DNA from: an uncultured Flavobacteriales bacterium
Lineage (GTDB): Bacteria; Bacteroidota; Bacteroidia; Flavobacteriales_G; Salibacteraceae
Direction of reading: 5' to 3'
NCBI GenBank assembly: GCA_905181855.1
Contig: CAJIZE010000021.1
Location: forward strand, 1-60,833
Length of the DNA stretch: 60,833 nucleotides
Shown here: in pieces, positions 27,431 through 36,619 of the stretch
How positions within the stretch are numbered: the stretch's first letter is position 1
Layout: each line of letters starts with the position of its first letter
Position numbers and translations under genes: made by a program
The notes under the pieces: generated by a model
Told to the model about the DNA's origin: nothing
Seen by the model: only the letters and a program-made list of their open reading frames with translations
Database searches by the model: none

Positions 27431-27520
27431 GTCAAAGAGGCGACAAAAGTAAAATTAATTTCGTTCTGTGCAACAAAAATAGTAACAGATGTAACCGCTT
27501 AAATGGTTATTTTTACCGCC

Positions 27521-28252
27521 ATGAATTTAGTGATTGATTTGGGCAATACTTCAGCTAAGCTAACTCTGTTTAAAGACAAGGAGTTAGTGGAGGTTTTGTC
27601 ATCAAATAGCGATCTTACTTTAAAGTGGATTCATGAGGTTGTTAAAACAATAAAAAATATTGAGTCGTGCATTTTGTGCTCAGTAGTTGATCATCCTATT
27701 GAGGTTGAAGACTATTTAGAACAAACATTTAAAATGATGAAGTTTGATCAGCAAACTAAAGTGCCAATTGAAAATGATTACGAAACTATTGAAACCCTTG
27801 GTTTGGATAGGTTAGCTGCAGCTATTGGTGCTAACTCAATTTTTCCTAATCAAAATATTTTAGTTATTGATTTTGGGACTTGTATTAAATATGATATTGT
27901 TTCAAACAACACATACAATGGAGGAAGCATTGCTCCAGGAATGAGAATGAGATTTAATGCGCTAAATCAATTTACTGATAAGCTCCCATTAGTTGAACCT
28001 TCTGAAAATTTAGTGGTTACTGGTAAAACTACCACCGAATCAATATTGTCAGGAGTTCAGTTTGGAATTGCATCTGAAGTAACAGGAATTATTGAGCATT
28101 ACCATGAACAATTTAATGACCTTAAGGTCGTTTTTTCCGGCGGAGATGCACATTTCTTTGAAAATGTGTTGAAAAAAGACATATTTGCAGCCCCAAATTT
28201 AATAAGTCGAGGGCTTAACGAAGTTTTACAGTATAATGCACCTAGTAAATAA
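27521..28252 (+). CDS. coaX: type III pantothenate kinase
   Basis: 243 residues from the ATG at 27521; an in-frame start 18 nt upstream would place six extra residues before the family's N-terminal nucleotide-binding motif. First step of coenzyme A synthesis (pantothenate to 4'-phosphopantothenate). ASKHA motifs: LVIDLGNTSAKL (phosphate-1), GLDRLAAAIGA, VIDFGTCIKYD and GGSIAPGM. The 3' end overlaps the next gene by 17 nt. It heads an envelope-biogenesis cluster, a common arrangement in Bacteroidota. Confidence 0.93.
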   Translation: MNLVIDLGNTSAKLTLFKDKELVEVLSSNSDLTLKWIHEVVKTIKNIESCILCSVVDHPIEVEDYLEQTFKMMKFDQQTKVPIENDYETIETLGLDRLAAAIGANSIFPNQNILVIDFGTCIKYDIVSNNTYNGGSIAPGMRMRFNALNQFTDKLPLVEPSENLVVTGKTTTESILSGVQFGIASEVTGIIEHYHEQFNDLKVVFSGGDAHFFENVLKKDIFAAPNLISRGLNEVLQYNAPSK

Positions 28253-29534
28253 ATTACCATTCATATTTTTAATAATGGTTTGTAGTTCAGCAATGGGCCA
28301 ACTCTCCAACAATTCACCAATCTCTTATTATGGGTTAGGCGATGTGTCGTCAAGTGCTCTATCATCTGATATATCATTAGGCGGGGCAAGTACAGCAAAT
28401 TATTCAAGTTACATGATAAACAACTTGAATCCATCTTCATACTCTGCGTTATATACGCAACTTGCTGATGCTTCTTTTGTAAGTAAGCAAAAAAGAATCA
28501 CATTAGGAACAAATACCATCAACTCAGCAGGAGGCGCAATTCATAACTTTTTATATGCCTTTCCTTTAAGCAGAAGGTTGGGTATGGCGCTTGGTTTAAA
28601 GCCTCAAACTTCAATGAACTATGAGTTCGAAAATACGTCTATGATCGATAACTCAAAACAGCTAACACAGCTATATAAGGGTGAAGGAGGTATAAACAAA
28701 CTTAATCTAGGTTTTGGCTATTCTATAATACGAGATTCTCTAAATATAATATCATTAGGTGTTAATATCAACTACCTATTCGGGTCAACAATTAAAACGA
28801 GCACCGCTTCAATAATTGAACCTGGCCTACAGAGTTATAATTCAATTATTCAAAATACGGCTTCTATTAATTCAGTTACCTATGACTTTGGGGTAACTTA
28901 TGTAAGAAAACTTAATGATAAGGTTGATTTATCGCTAGGCGCCACATACGAACCAAAGCAAAAATTGAATGTTTCAACTATTTTATTAGCTGCAAGCTTT
29001 GCAGGCCCTTTTAGCTCTGAAACAATTAAAGATCTTATAGCATTTGATGACTCAACAACAACCTATTTTAATCAATCTCAACGATTGGCATTTGGCGCGG
29101 TTATGGACATTAATAACAAATACAAGTTAATGTTAGATTATAGAACAGAGGGCGCTGCTGATAATTCGCACTTGGGGACATCTTACAATTCTGTTACTGC
29201 TTCACGCATAGCTATTGGTATACAATATATTCCTGATGTTGAAAATATCATGAAAGTTCTAAAAGTAGCACGTTATCGATTTGGAATGAATTACGGGAAA
29301 ACGGGTAAGGTTTATCAGGGTAATGAAATTACGCAAACTGCGGGAACTTTTGGTTTAGGGTTGCCACTTGTTAAGAGCCAATCATTAACCAGTTTCAATT
29401 TTGGAATGGAGATTGGTAATAGGACAACCAACGTTGCGAATTCATATTCAGAATTATACACCAATTTGTATATCGGAGTAAGTATAGCACCACATAAATT
29501 TGACAAGTGGTTTGTCAGAAGAAAAATTGAATAA
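28236..29534 (+). CDS. outer-membrane beta-barrel protein (uncharacterised)
   Basis: 432 residues with a signal peptide (ending SSAMGQ). The mature part opens SPISYYGLGD and is rich in alternating beta strands and Gly/Ser/Asn turns (INSAGGAIHNFLYAFPLS, GFGYSIIRDSLNIISLGVNINYLFGS), resembling FadL/PorV-type barrels found beside coaX and lptC in many Bacteroidota. Ends KWFVRRKIE. A lipid or LPS-related role is only suggested by the neighbours coaX, TPR protein and lptC. Confidence 0.7.
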   Translation: MHLVNKLPFIFLIMVCSSAMGQLSNNSPISYYGLGDVSSSALSSDISLGGASTANYSSYMINNLNPSSYSALYTQLADASFVSKQKRITLGTNTINSAGGAIHNFLYAFPLSRRLGMALGLKPQTSMNYEFENTSMIDNSKQLTQLYKGEGGINKLNLGFGYSIIRDSLNIISLGVNINYLFGSTIKTSTASIIEPGLQSYNSIIQNTASINSVTYDFGVTYVRKLNDKVDLSLGATYEPKQKLNVSTILLAASFAGPFSSETIKDLIAFDDSTTTYFNQSQRLAFGAVMDINNKYKLMLDYRTEGAADNSHLGTSYNSVTASRIAIGIQYIPDVENIMKVLKVARYRFGMNYGKTGKVYQGNEITQTAGTFGLGLPLVKSQSLTSFNFGMEIGNRTTNVANSYSELYTNLYIGVSIAPHKFDKWFVRRKIE

Positions 29535-29545
29535 AAAGAGCGAAA

Positions 29546-30880
29546 ATGAAGGCACTTAAATTAACAATTCTTAGTTTTTTAATAGGCACAGTTGCAATTG
29601 CGCAAAGTGGTAATGAAAAGCCAAAGCGAAACTATGGAACTACGGCAGAAGATAGTATTGAATGTGTAAAAAACTTATCTCTTTATAGTGAGTTTTACAA
29701 ACAAGATAATTTTGAAGATGCTTTATTGGGGTGGAGATCAGCATTAGCCATTTGTCCTGGGTCATCAAAAAATCTTTACATCAGAGGTAGTAAAATGATG
29801 AACTACCTTATGGAAAAAGCCGATGAAGCAGAAAATGAGGAATTGAAAGATGCTCTTGTGGATACATTGTTGAATTTGTATGATTTAAGAATAGCGAATT
29901 TTGGCGAGGAAGGAAAAGTTCTTGGAATGAAAGGCGTTGACTTGATGAAATATCGGAAGAAAGATCCTGCAGCGGCATTTGAAATATTAAATAAATCGTT
30001 TGAATTAGATGGTAATAATATAGGGCCAGCACCATTGGTATACTTGTTTTATTCAAAATATAACATGGTGGCAAAAAAGCTATCAGAAAAGAAAGAACTA
30101 ATTGAACTTTACCCTAGATTGGTTGAAGTTGTTGATTTTAACATTGCTGAAAAATCGAAGTATGCGAAAACCTATGAAACAGCAGGCGCTAATCTTTTAA
30201 AGTTGTTCGAAAAAGTTGCTACATGTGAAGATATTATTGGCTTATACCAACCAACATTTGAAGAAATGAAAGGAGATGCTGGATATTTGAAAAAAGTAAT
30301 TAGTCTTTTAGATAAAAGAAAATGCGCAGAGGAGGAGTTGTATTTGAACGCTGCTATAGCGTTAAATGAGATAGAGCCTTCAGCAGAAGCTTCTTATAGC
30401 ATAGCAATTGGAATGCTTAAGAAAGAAAGATATTCTGAAGCAATTTCGTTTTTTTCTAAATCAATTGAGTTTGAAGAGGATAATTCCAAAAATTTTGATG
30501 CTTACGTAAACAAGGCCCAAGCTTTACTGAAAAGTAAAAGGTTCCAGGAAGCAAAAAATGCCGCAAAAAATGCTTTGGGGATAAATCCAAACTCAGGAGA
30601 TGCCTATATGATAATTGGTGATTCTTACGGTTATGGTGGCAAATCATGTTACTCAGATGGCTGTAAAGTGAGAGCAGGATGGTGGTTAGCAACCGATTAC
30701 TATCAAAAAGCTAAATCTGTTGATGCTGAAGTTGCCGAAAAAGCAAATAAAAGAATTGCTCAGGCTAAAAGTCAATACCCAAGTACCGAAGATTGCTTTT
30801 TCTATGGTTTAACAAATGATAATGCATTTTCTTTTGAAGATTGTTGGATTACCGAATCAACAACGGTTAGAGTACAATAA
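29546..30880 (+). CDS. secreted TPR-repeat protein
   Basis: 444 residues; signal peptide ending VAIAQ, then several tetratricopeptide-type helices (LYSEFYKQDNFEDALLGWRSALAI near 45-68; YSEAISFFSKSIEF and FQEAKNAAKNALGINPNSGDAYMIIGDSYG towards the C-terminus). Cysteines near the end (CYSDGC, EDCFF, EDCW) could form disulfides. Probably a periplasmic scaffold. The stop at 30880 directly abuts the lptC start codon, which suggests coupling. Confidence 0.78.
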   Translation: MKALKLTILSFLIGTVAIAQSGNEKPKRNYGTTAEDSIECVKNLSLYSEFYKQDNFEDALLGWRSALAICPGSSKNLYIRGSKMMNYLMEKADEAENEELKDALVDTLLNLYDLRIANFGEEGKVLGMKGVDLMKYRKKDPAAAFEILNKSFELDGNNIGPAPLVYLFYSKYNMVAKKLSEKKELIELYPRLVEVVDFNIAEKSKYAKTYETAGANLLKLFEKVATCEDIIGLYQPTFEEMKGDAGYLKKVISLLDKRKCAEEELYLNAAIALNEIEPSAEASYSIAIGMLKKERYSEAISFFSKSIEFEEDNSKNFDAYVNKAQALLKSKRFQEAKNAAKNALGINPNSGDAYMIIGDSYGYGGKSCYSDGCKVRAGWWLATDYYQKAKSVDAEVAEKANKRIAQAKSQYPSTEDCFFYGLTNDNAFSFEDCWITESTTVRVQ

Positions 30881-31453
30881 TTGAAACAGTTACATAAAAT
30901 AATACTAAACACCCTTTTGCTTTTTGCAGGGGTGTTTTTTTTTGGTAGCTGTGAGAATGAAATTGAAAAAGTTAAGCTTCTAACCAGTAGTGAAAATCTA
31001 CCATCTGAAATATCAAAAGACATTATTGTAACTTACAGTGATTCTGCCAAAACTAAAATGATATTGAAAGCTCCTTTACTTGAAAGGTATCCAGGTGATG
31101 AGCCTTATACAGAGTTTCGGGAAGGAGTTGAGATTACTTTCTTTAATAAGCAAGGGGAGCAAGAATCAAAACTGAATTCCAATTATGCTATTAATTACGA
31201 CAAAGACAAAAGAATGGTCGCAAAAGGAGATGTTGTGGTTATTAATTCATTTGGAGATAAACTCAACAGTGAGCATTTGGTTTGGAAAGAAAAGGAAAAG
31301 AGAATTACCTCAGATGTATTTGTGAAAATAACCACCAAGGATGAAATAATTTATGGTGATGGTTTGGATGCCAATGAGGATTTTTCTCAATATAAAATCA
31401 AAAATATAAAGGGGATTATTAACATTAAGGATGAAGGGCCAAAGGCCAAATAA
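30881..31453 (+). CDS. lptC: LptC, LPS export periplasmic component (lipoprotein form)
   Basis: 190 residues starting with TTG at 30881, immediately after the previous stop; no usable in-frame ATG exists before the conserved region. The N-terminus carries a signal with lipobox FGSC. The single beta-jellyroll is recognisable by VTYSDSAKTKMILKAPLLERY, REGVEITFFNKQG and SEHLVWKEKEKRI. Bridges the inner-membrane LPS extractor and LptA. The LptB ATPase of this system lies at 52600-53343. The first codons overlap a terminator-like hairpin with nine T (30907-30943). Confidence 0.85.
   Translation: MKQLHKIILNTLLLFAGVFFFGSCENEIEKVKLLTSSENLPSEISKDIIVTYSDSAKTKMILKAPLLERYPGDEPYTEFREGVEITFFNKQGEQESKLNSNYAINYDKDKRMVAKGDVVVINSFGDKLNSEHLVWKEKEKRITSDVFVKITTKDEIIYGDGLDANEDFSQYKIKNIKGIINIKDEGPKAK
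30907..30943 (+). terminator. terminator-like hairpin inside the lptC signal-peptide codons
   Basis: AAACACCC (30907-30914) pairs with GGGTGTTT (30930-30937) and is followed at once by a run of nine T (30935-30943). It has every mark of an intrinsic terminator or attenuator, yet it is translated as the LptC signal peptide. Possibly a polarity device that lowers lptC and downstream expression. Confidence 0.45.
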
Positions 31454-31466
31454 CTAGAGAAACGAA

Positions 31467-31682
31467 ATGAAAAATTACAATAAAATGATGGAATATACTT
31501 GGTTGGGGATTGCAATAGCAACAGCAATTTTTGCTGGATACCAACTGAATTTAGGCGAACGAGAAGATATTACTCTACTTATCGTGATGCCATTTGTTGC
31601 AGGTGCTCTTTATGCGCTGAGAAGGTTTCACCGAAAGAAAATGGAAAAGCTCAAGAATACTGAAGATCAACAAAAAGATTAA
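31467..31682 (+). CDS. small two-helix membrane protein
   Basis: 71 residues: polar N-terminus, TM1 (about 10-25, WLGIAIATAIFAGYQ), short loop, TM2 (about 36-51, TLLIVMPFVAGALYAL), then a basic tail (RRFHRKKMEK). Not recognised. Small proteins of this kind are often found between lptC and the CNNM gene in Bacteroidota. Gaps to the neighbours are 13 and 11 nt, so it is in the same transcript. Function unknown. Confidence 0.65.
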   Translation: MKNYNKMMEYTWLGIAIATAIFAGYQLNLGEREDITLLIVMPFVAGALYALRRFHRKKMEKLKNTEDQQKD

Positions 31683-31693
31683 ATTTGGGTAAC

Positions 31694-32965
31694 ATGCAAG
31701 GATATATCCTTATAGTTATTGGCGTTTCCCTTTTATCATCCGCTTTTTTTTCGGGAATGGAAATGGCGTTCGTATCTTCCAATAAATTGAAAATAGAGCT
31801 TGATAAAAAGCTTGGTTTCTTTTCTGCTAAAGTAATGTCGTATTTCAGCAAAAACCAAGCAAAGTTTATAAGTGCCATGTTGGTGGGTAACAATATCTCT
31901 TTGGTGATTTATGGCTTTTTTATGGCTTTTTTTTTAGAGCCAATGTTTTTAAACCTTACCGATTCTAGTTTTACTGTTTTTTTACTTCAAACCGTTGTCT
32001 CAACCTTACTTATTTTAGTGACTGCCGAGTTTTTACCAAAAGCAATATTTCGTATAAATCCAAACAACATTTTAAACGTTTTTGCTGTTCCGGTGGCAAT
32101 AATATATGTAATGTTATTCCCCATTGTTTACATTACAATGTTCCTGTCAAATGTGGTGTTAAACAATATTTTTAAAGTTGAAACGAAAGAAAGTGACTTA
32201 TCTTTCGGAATGGTAGATTTAGACAATTATTTAAAGGAGGAAGCTTTAAAAATTGATTACGAGAGTCAAGTTGAAACGGAGATTCAGATCTTTCAAAAAG
32301 CCCTAGATTTTTCAAAAGTTAAGGCACGTGAATGTATGGTTCCTAGAACAGAAATTATAGCCCTTGAAGAGAACGCTGCAATAGAAGAATTAAATTTAAA
32401 ATTTATTGATACCGGCTATTCTAAAATAATGATTTATCGGGAAACAATAGACAATATTATAGGGTATATTCATTCGTTCGAGATGTTCAAAAGTCCGAAT
32501 GAGATAAAAAGCGTTATTCTTCCAATTTCGGTAATTCCTGAATCGATGCCTGCAAATGAAATTTTAGAGTTCTTTATTGCAGAGAAAAAAAGTATTGCCA
32601 TTGTTTTGGATGAGTTTGGTGGTACATCGGGAATGGTTACCTTAGAAGATATAGTGGAAGAGCTTTTTGGTGACATTGAAGATGAACATGACAGCGATGG
32701 TCAAATAGAAAAGGAAATAAACCCTAATGAGTATGTTTTCTCAGCCAGATTAGAAGTTGATTATCTTAAAGAAAAATACAAATTAAATTTACCTGAATCT
32801 GATGAGTTTGAAACCTTAGCAGGCCTTATTATACATGCCTTCGAAAGTATTCCTAAGCGGAATGAAGTAATTGCTATTAAAGGTTTTAGGTTCACAATCA
32901 GAGCTGTCTCTAACAACAGGATAGATATTGTTCACCTCCAAAAGTTACCACAAGGAGAAGAGTGA
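31694..32965 (+). CDS. CNNM/CorC-family membrane protein (DUF21-CBS-CBS-CorC_HlyC)
   Basis: 423 residues from the ATG at 31694; a TTG at 31685 is an alternative. N-terminal DUF21 membrane domain (about 1-190, with SAFFSGMEMAFVSS, the family's conserved SG-x-E), tandem CBS domains (about 205-330, ARECMVPRTEI and IAIVLDEFGGTSGMVTLEDIVEELFGDIEDE) and a C-terminal CorC/HlyC domain. Relatives are implicated in Mg2+ or other divalent cation handling; the old name hemolysin is misleading. The window has a second member, GldE, at 58733-60082. Confidence 0.88.
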   Translation: MQGYILIVIGVSLLSSAFFSGMEMAFVSSNKLKIELDKKLGFFSAKVMSYFSKNQAKFISAMLVGNNISLVIYGFFMAFFLEPMFLNLTDSSFTVFLLQTVVSTLLILVTAEFLPKAIFRINPNNILNVFAVPVAIIYVMLFPIVYITMFLSNVVLNNIFKVETKESDLSFGMVDLDNYLKEEALKIDYESQVETEIQIFQKALDFSKVKARECMVPRTEIIALEENAAIEELNLKFIDTGYSKIMIYRETIDNIIGYIHSFEMFKSPNEIKSVILPISVIPESMPANEILEFFIAEKKSIAIVLDEFGGTSGMVTLEDIVEELFGDIEDEHDSDGQIEKEINPNEYVFSARLEVDYLKEKYKLNLPESDEFETLAGLIIHAFESIPKRNEVIAIKGFRFTIRAVSNNRIDIVHLQKLPQGEE

Positions 32966-33075
32966 AAATTAAGTTATTTATAACTTGCAGATTATCAGTG
33001 TTTTAATAGTGGCATAGCATTTTTTATTTCCAACTTAGGATTGTATATTCGCAGGCTTAATTTAAAAAGGTAATA

Positions 33076-35169
33076 ATGGCTGTAATAGGTAAGATAAGAA
33101 GTCAATCAGGTTTATTGATCGCCGTAATAGGTATTGCAATGGGTCTATTTGTATTAGGAGATTTGCTTGGAACCGGTTCAGGTTTGGTGAATCAGGCTGA
33201 AACTGATGTAGCTGAAATTCGAGGAAATATGGTTTCTTATGTAGAATTTGAAGGAAAAGTTCAAAAAGAAATAGGTACTCAAACTTTCGATGATCAAGCA
33301 ACAGAGCAAGTTCGAAACAGGGTTTGGAATATGCTTTTGCAGGAAAACATCATGTACAAAGAATACAATGAATTAGGTCTTTCAGTTTCTCCTGAAGAAT
33401 TATACAATCAAATTAAAAATTCAGGACCAAATTCAATTATGTCTCAATATTTCACAGACCCTCAAACAGGACAGATATATGATCAATTCCGTGATCAGGC
33501 TACAGGCGGTATTAATTCCCAACAAGTATTGAATTATATACGTCAGGTATTAGATGGTGACAATGCTGAAGCTTGGTTGCCAGTAGAGCAGGCTATCAAA
33601 ATGGATAGATTATCTGCAAAGTATTATAACCTTATTAAAAAAGGGTTATCGCCTTCTTCATTCGAAGTTTCAGAAGAAGTAGCAGCAAGAGGTAAAAGAG
33701 TTAACTTTAACTACGTAGCTAAATATTATTCATCAATTGCAGACGATGAACTTGAAGTTACGGATGCTGATTTAAAGAAGTATTATACGAAACACAAGGA
33801 TGAGGATAAATACCAGCAAAAAGAAACTACAAGAGGAATTGAGTACATTGAATATGCTGTTGTGCCATCTGCCGAAGATGTAAACTTAATGCTTGAAGAT
33901 TTTAACGATTTGAAAGTTGAGTTTATAGAAGCTGAAAACGATACAACGTTTGTAAACGATAACGCTGATACTCCTTTCAATGTGCGTTACTTCAGAAAAG
34001 GGCAATTACCTACTTCGGTTGACTCTGTGTTATACTTTGCCACCAACGATACTGTTTTAGGTCCGGTTGAAGATGCCGGCTTTTACAATTTGTATAAAAA
34101 ATTAGGAAGCAAAGTCTCTTCAGACTCGGTTAACGCTCGTCATATTCTTATTCAAATAGCAAATGATGATTCTGCCTCAGCAAAAAGTAGAGTTGACAGT
34201 ATAAAATCTGTAATTCTTGCTCAAAATAATTTTGAGTTGATGGCAGCACAGTTTTCTGTAGATCAAGGTTCAGCAAAGAATGGTGGTAGCCTTGATTGGT
34301 TTACTGAAGGCCGTATGGTTAAGCCTTTTAACGATGCTTGTTTTAATGGAGTAGCAGGTGATATGGTAATTGTTAGATCTCAATTTGGTTACCATTTGAT
34401 AGAAATACTAGAAAAAACAAAAGAAGTTGAAAAAACATTAATTGCTATTGTTAACAGAGAGCTTCGCCCAGGTAAAGATACTTACGACAAAGCTTATAAC
34501 GATGCTAGTGCATTTTCTATCAACAACAATACTCAAGAGTTGTTTAAAACCACTGGTGCGTCATTAAACATTCAACAAGCAGCATATATTAAAGAAAACG
34601 ATAAAAATTTAAACACAATTGATTCTCCACGACCAATCATAAGATGGGTGTATTCAGCGGAACGAGGTTCAGTTTCTGATCCATTTGAATTAGACAATAG
34701 GTTCATTGTTGCTTGTTTAACCAACATCCGCGAAGAAGGCTTGTTACCTTTTGAAGAAGTAAAAGAGCAAATGAGAGCTGAAGTTTTAAACGAGAAAAAA
34801 GCAGAAAAAGCAATGGAGCTTGTTAAAGGTGCCACTGATTTAAATGCTGTAGCTTCAGCATGGGAAGAACAAATTCAGAATGTTGGAGATTTACAATTCA
34901 GTTCTTTTTCAATTGCAGGAATTGGTCCAGAAGGAAACGTTTTAGGTTCAGTATTTTCGCTAGAACCAAATGAAGTATCAGCTCCAATCCAAGGTGACAG
35001 AGGTGTTTTTGTGTTACAAGTAACCAAATACACTGATCAAGCTGGTGCAACGAACGAACAAGTGTTAGCTGATTTGGAAAGAGGTTATCAAGGGAGAGTA
35101 GATTTTGAAGTATTCAATGCTTTAAAAGAACATGCTAAGATTGTAGATAACAGAGCTAAGTTCTACTAG
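33076..35169 (+). CDS. PpiD/SurA-like peptidyl-prolyl cis-trans isomerase
   Basis: 697-residue, membrane-anchored periplasmic foldase. One N-terminal TM helix (about 13-31), a SurA-N-like helical region (MLLQENIMYKEYNELGLSVSPEEL), and a parvulin domain near 350-450 (NARHILIQIAND ... FELMAAQFSVDQGSAKNGGSLDWFTEGRMV ... GYHLIEIL). Ends NRAKFY. It helps outer-membrane proteins fold after secretion and closes the envelope cluster. A strong terminator follows. Confidence 0.9.
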   Translation: MAVIGKIRSQSGLLIAVIGIAMGLFVLGDLLGTGSGLVNQAETDVAEIRGNMVSYVEFEGKVQKEIGTQTFDDQATEQVRNRVWNMLLQENIMYKEYNELGLSVSPEELYNQIKNSGPNSIMSQYFTDPQTGQIYDQFRDQATGGINSQQVLNYIRQVLDGDNAEAWLPVEQAIKMDRLSAKYYNLIKKGLSPSSFEVSEEVAARGKRVNFNYVAKYYSSIADDELEVTDADLKKYYTKHKDEDKYQQKETTRGIEYIEYAVVPSAEDVNLMLEDFNDLKVEFIEAENDTTFVNDNADTPFNVRYFRKGQLPTSVDSVLYFATNDTVLGPVEDAGFYNLYKKLGSKVSSDSVNARHILIQIANDDSASAKSRVDSIKSVILAQNNFELMAAQFSVDQGSAKNGGSLDWFTEGRMVKPFNDACFNGVAGDMVIVRSQFGYHLIEILEKTKEVEKTLIAIVNRELRPGKDTYDKAYNDASAFSINNNTQELFKTTGASLNIQQAAYIKENDKNLNTIDSPRPIIRWVYSAERGSVSDPFELDNRFIVACLTNIREEGLLPFEEVKEQMRAEVLNEKKAEKAMELVKGATDLNAVASAWEEQIQNVGDLQFSSFSIAGIGPEGNVLGSVFSLEPNEVSAPIQGDRGVFVLQVTKYTDQAGATNEQVLADLERGYQGRVDFEVFNALKEHAKIVDNRAKFY

Positions 35170-35190
35170 CAACATACTAAACATATTTTT

Positions 35191-35226
35191 AAAGCCCCGT
35201 TAATTTTAATTAACGGGGCTTTTTTA
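35191..35226. terminator. intrinsic terminator after the PpiD gene
   Basis: Near-perfect 14-bp stem AAAGCCCCGTTAAT/ATTAACGGGGCTTT with loop TTTA, followed by T-rich sequence (TTTTTTA). The rest of the 35227-35399 gap shows no gene or clear signal. Confidence 0.9.
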
Positions 35227-35399
35227 TTTGTAAAATTCTCTTTTAAAAGAATGAGGTAAATTAAAGTCTATAGATCAGTTAGTAAACTACAATGGTTTAC
35301 CCATTTTAAAATCTATTAAAACATTAAAGCTTCTAAGAGTTCCCTACCTAAGTAAAGAAAACACTGAATGGTTTGTAATGCTATTTAAATGAATGCAAC

Positions 35400-35651
35400 T
35401 TAGATTTTAGTTATACTAAACTCAAAACTCTCTACTGTCATATTAACCAACAGTTTTTTACAAGCTTCATCAACTTTAGAATTAGCTTCTGATTCATTCG
35501 ATGCTTCAACTTCAAGAGTAATGTGTTTACCAATTCTAACATTGGTGATTTCAGATAAACCTACGTTACCCATACTAGCTGAAACGGCTTTTCCTTGTGG
35601 ATCTAACAATGCTTTGTGAGGCATTACATCTATTTCTGCTCTAAACTTCAT
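35400..35651 (-). CDS. purS: phosphoribosylformylglycinamidine synthase subunit PurS
   Basis: 83 residues. Small subunit of the FGAM synthase complex (PurSLQ), needed for ammonia channelling in purine synthesis. The family opening MKFRAEIDVMPHKALLDPQG and the RIGKHITLEVEA strand are clear. It overlaps the pssA stop region by 11 nt and lies downstream of pssA. PurL and PurQ are not in the window; purH is, at 44809. Confidence 0.88.
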   Translation of the reverse strand: MKFRAEIDVMPHKALLDPQGKAVSASMGNVGLSEITNVRIGKHITLEVEASNESEANSKVDEACKKLLVNMTVESFEFSITKI

Positions 35652-36510
35652 TTTTATTAAAAGTTGATTGTCCTATTAAGGACGTTAATATATAAACAAT
35701 AACTCCAAATGGAATAAACAAGAAATCCACTGTTGGCCAAAAACCGGTAAATTTTCTCACATAAAACCAAACTGGCAACAAATTTAATATGCCTAATAAA
35801 ACCATCACCATTAAAAACCAATAAAGCGGCTTGTTGTCTTGGTACTTTGCTGATTTTAATTTTAAAGAGAACATCTTGATTGGGCTAACCAATAAAAAAC
35901 TGCTTAATAACACTATAACAATATGAGTTGTTGGTTCAAAAAAACTAAGCGCCATATAGAAGTCAAATTGATCCCAATAATGCATTTTCATGATACTTGG
36001 TAATACATTATCTGCAATAGGTTGGTAAAAGTTTAAATGAAATTGAAACTCCATAATAAAACCAAGCGATCCTATAAACAATGCGTTAGTAGGAACATTT
36101 AGGCCTTTAAAGTAATTAGTTTGTTCTGTGTCAACATTAAATTTCGCTAACCTTAATGCGGAAAAAACAGCAACCAAGAGTCCAAGTGATTCAATTAAAA
36201 GGTGCTCCATTGGTCTTTGATATATTGGAGTATAATATTCACCGAAAGAAATGCTTAGATAATGAAATAGAAGAATTCCTGGTAAAGCCCCAAAAGTCAC
36301 CATATCAGCAAGCGAATCTAATTGTGCTCCAATTTCAGATTTAGCATTTAGTAATCTAGCTAAAAACCCATCCAAAAAATCAAAAATTGCGGCAAGAAGG
36401 ATACAGAAAAAGGCCTCAGTAATTCCTGAGTTGAAACTTAGAATAATTCCGAGTAAACCACAAAACAGATTTAACGACGTAAATAAATTAGGAATAAAAC
36501 TTCTTATCAC
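35641..36510 (-). CDS. pssA: CDP-diacylglycerol--serine O-phosphatidyltransferase
   Basis: 289 residues; makes phosphatidylserine, the precursor of phosphatidylethanolamine, in the inner membrane. The CDP-alcohol phosphotransferase signature D-x2-DG-x2-AR-x8-G-x3-D-x3-D is complete: DFLDGFLAR ... GAQLDSLAD (about residues 43-67). Several TM segments follow. The form is longer than minimal PssA, with extra C-terminal membrane helices. It pairs with purS in one short transcript. Confidence 0.93.
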   Translation of the reverse strand: MIRSFIPNLFTSLNLFCGLLGIILSFNSGITEAFFCILLAAIFDFLDGFLARLLNAKSEIGAQLDSLADMVTFGALPGILLFHYLSISFGEYYTPIYQRPMEHLLIESLGLLVAVFSALRLAKFNVDTEQTNYFKGLNVPTNALFIGSLGFIMEFQFHLNFYQPIADNVLPSIMKMHYWDQFDFYMALSFFEPTTHIVIVLLSSFLLVSPIKMFSLKLKSAKYQDNKPLYWFLMVMVLLGILNLLPVWFYVRKFTGFWPTVDFLFIPFGVIVYILTSLIGQSTFNKNEV

Positions 36511-36619
36511 GGCTAAATTTTGGGCAAATATACCCTAATATTGACCTTTGGTTTTGATACCTTGCAATTTTTAAAACAACTTTGAGTTTATGCCGAACAT
36601 CAAATAATATTTAGGCAAC

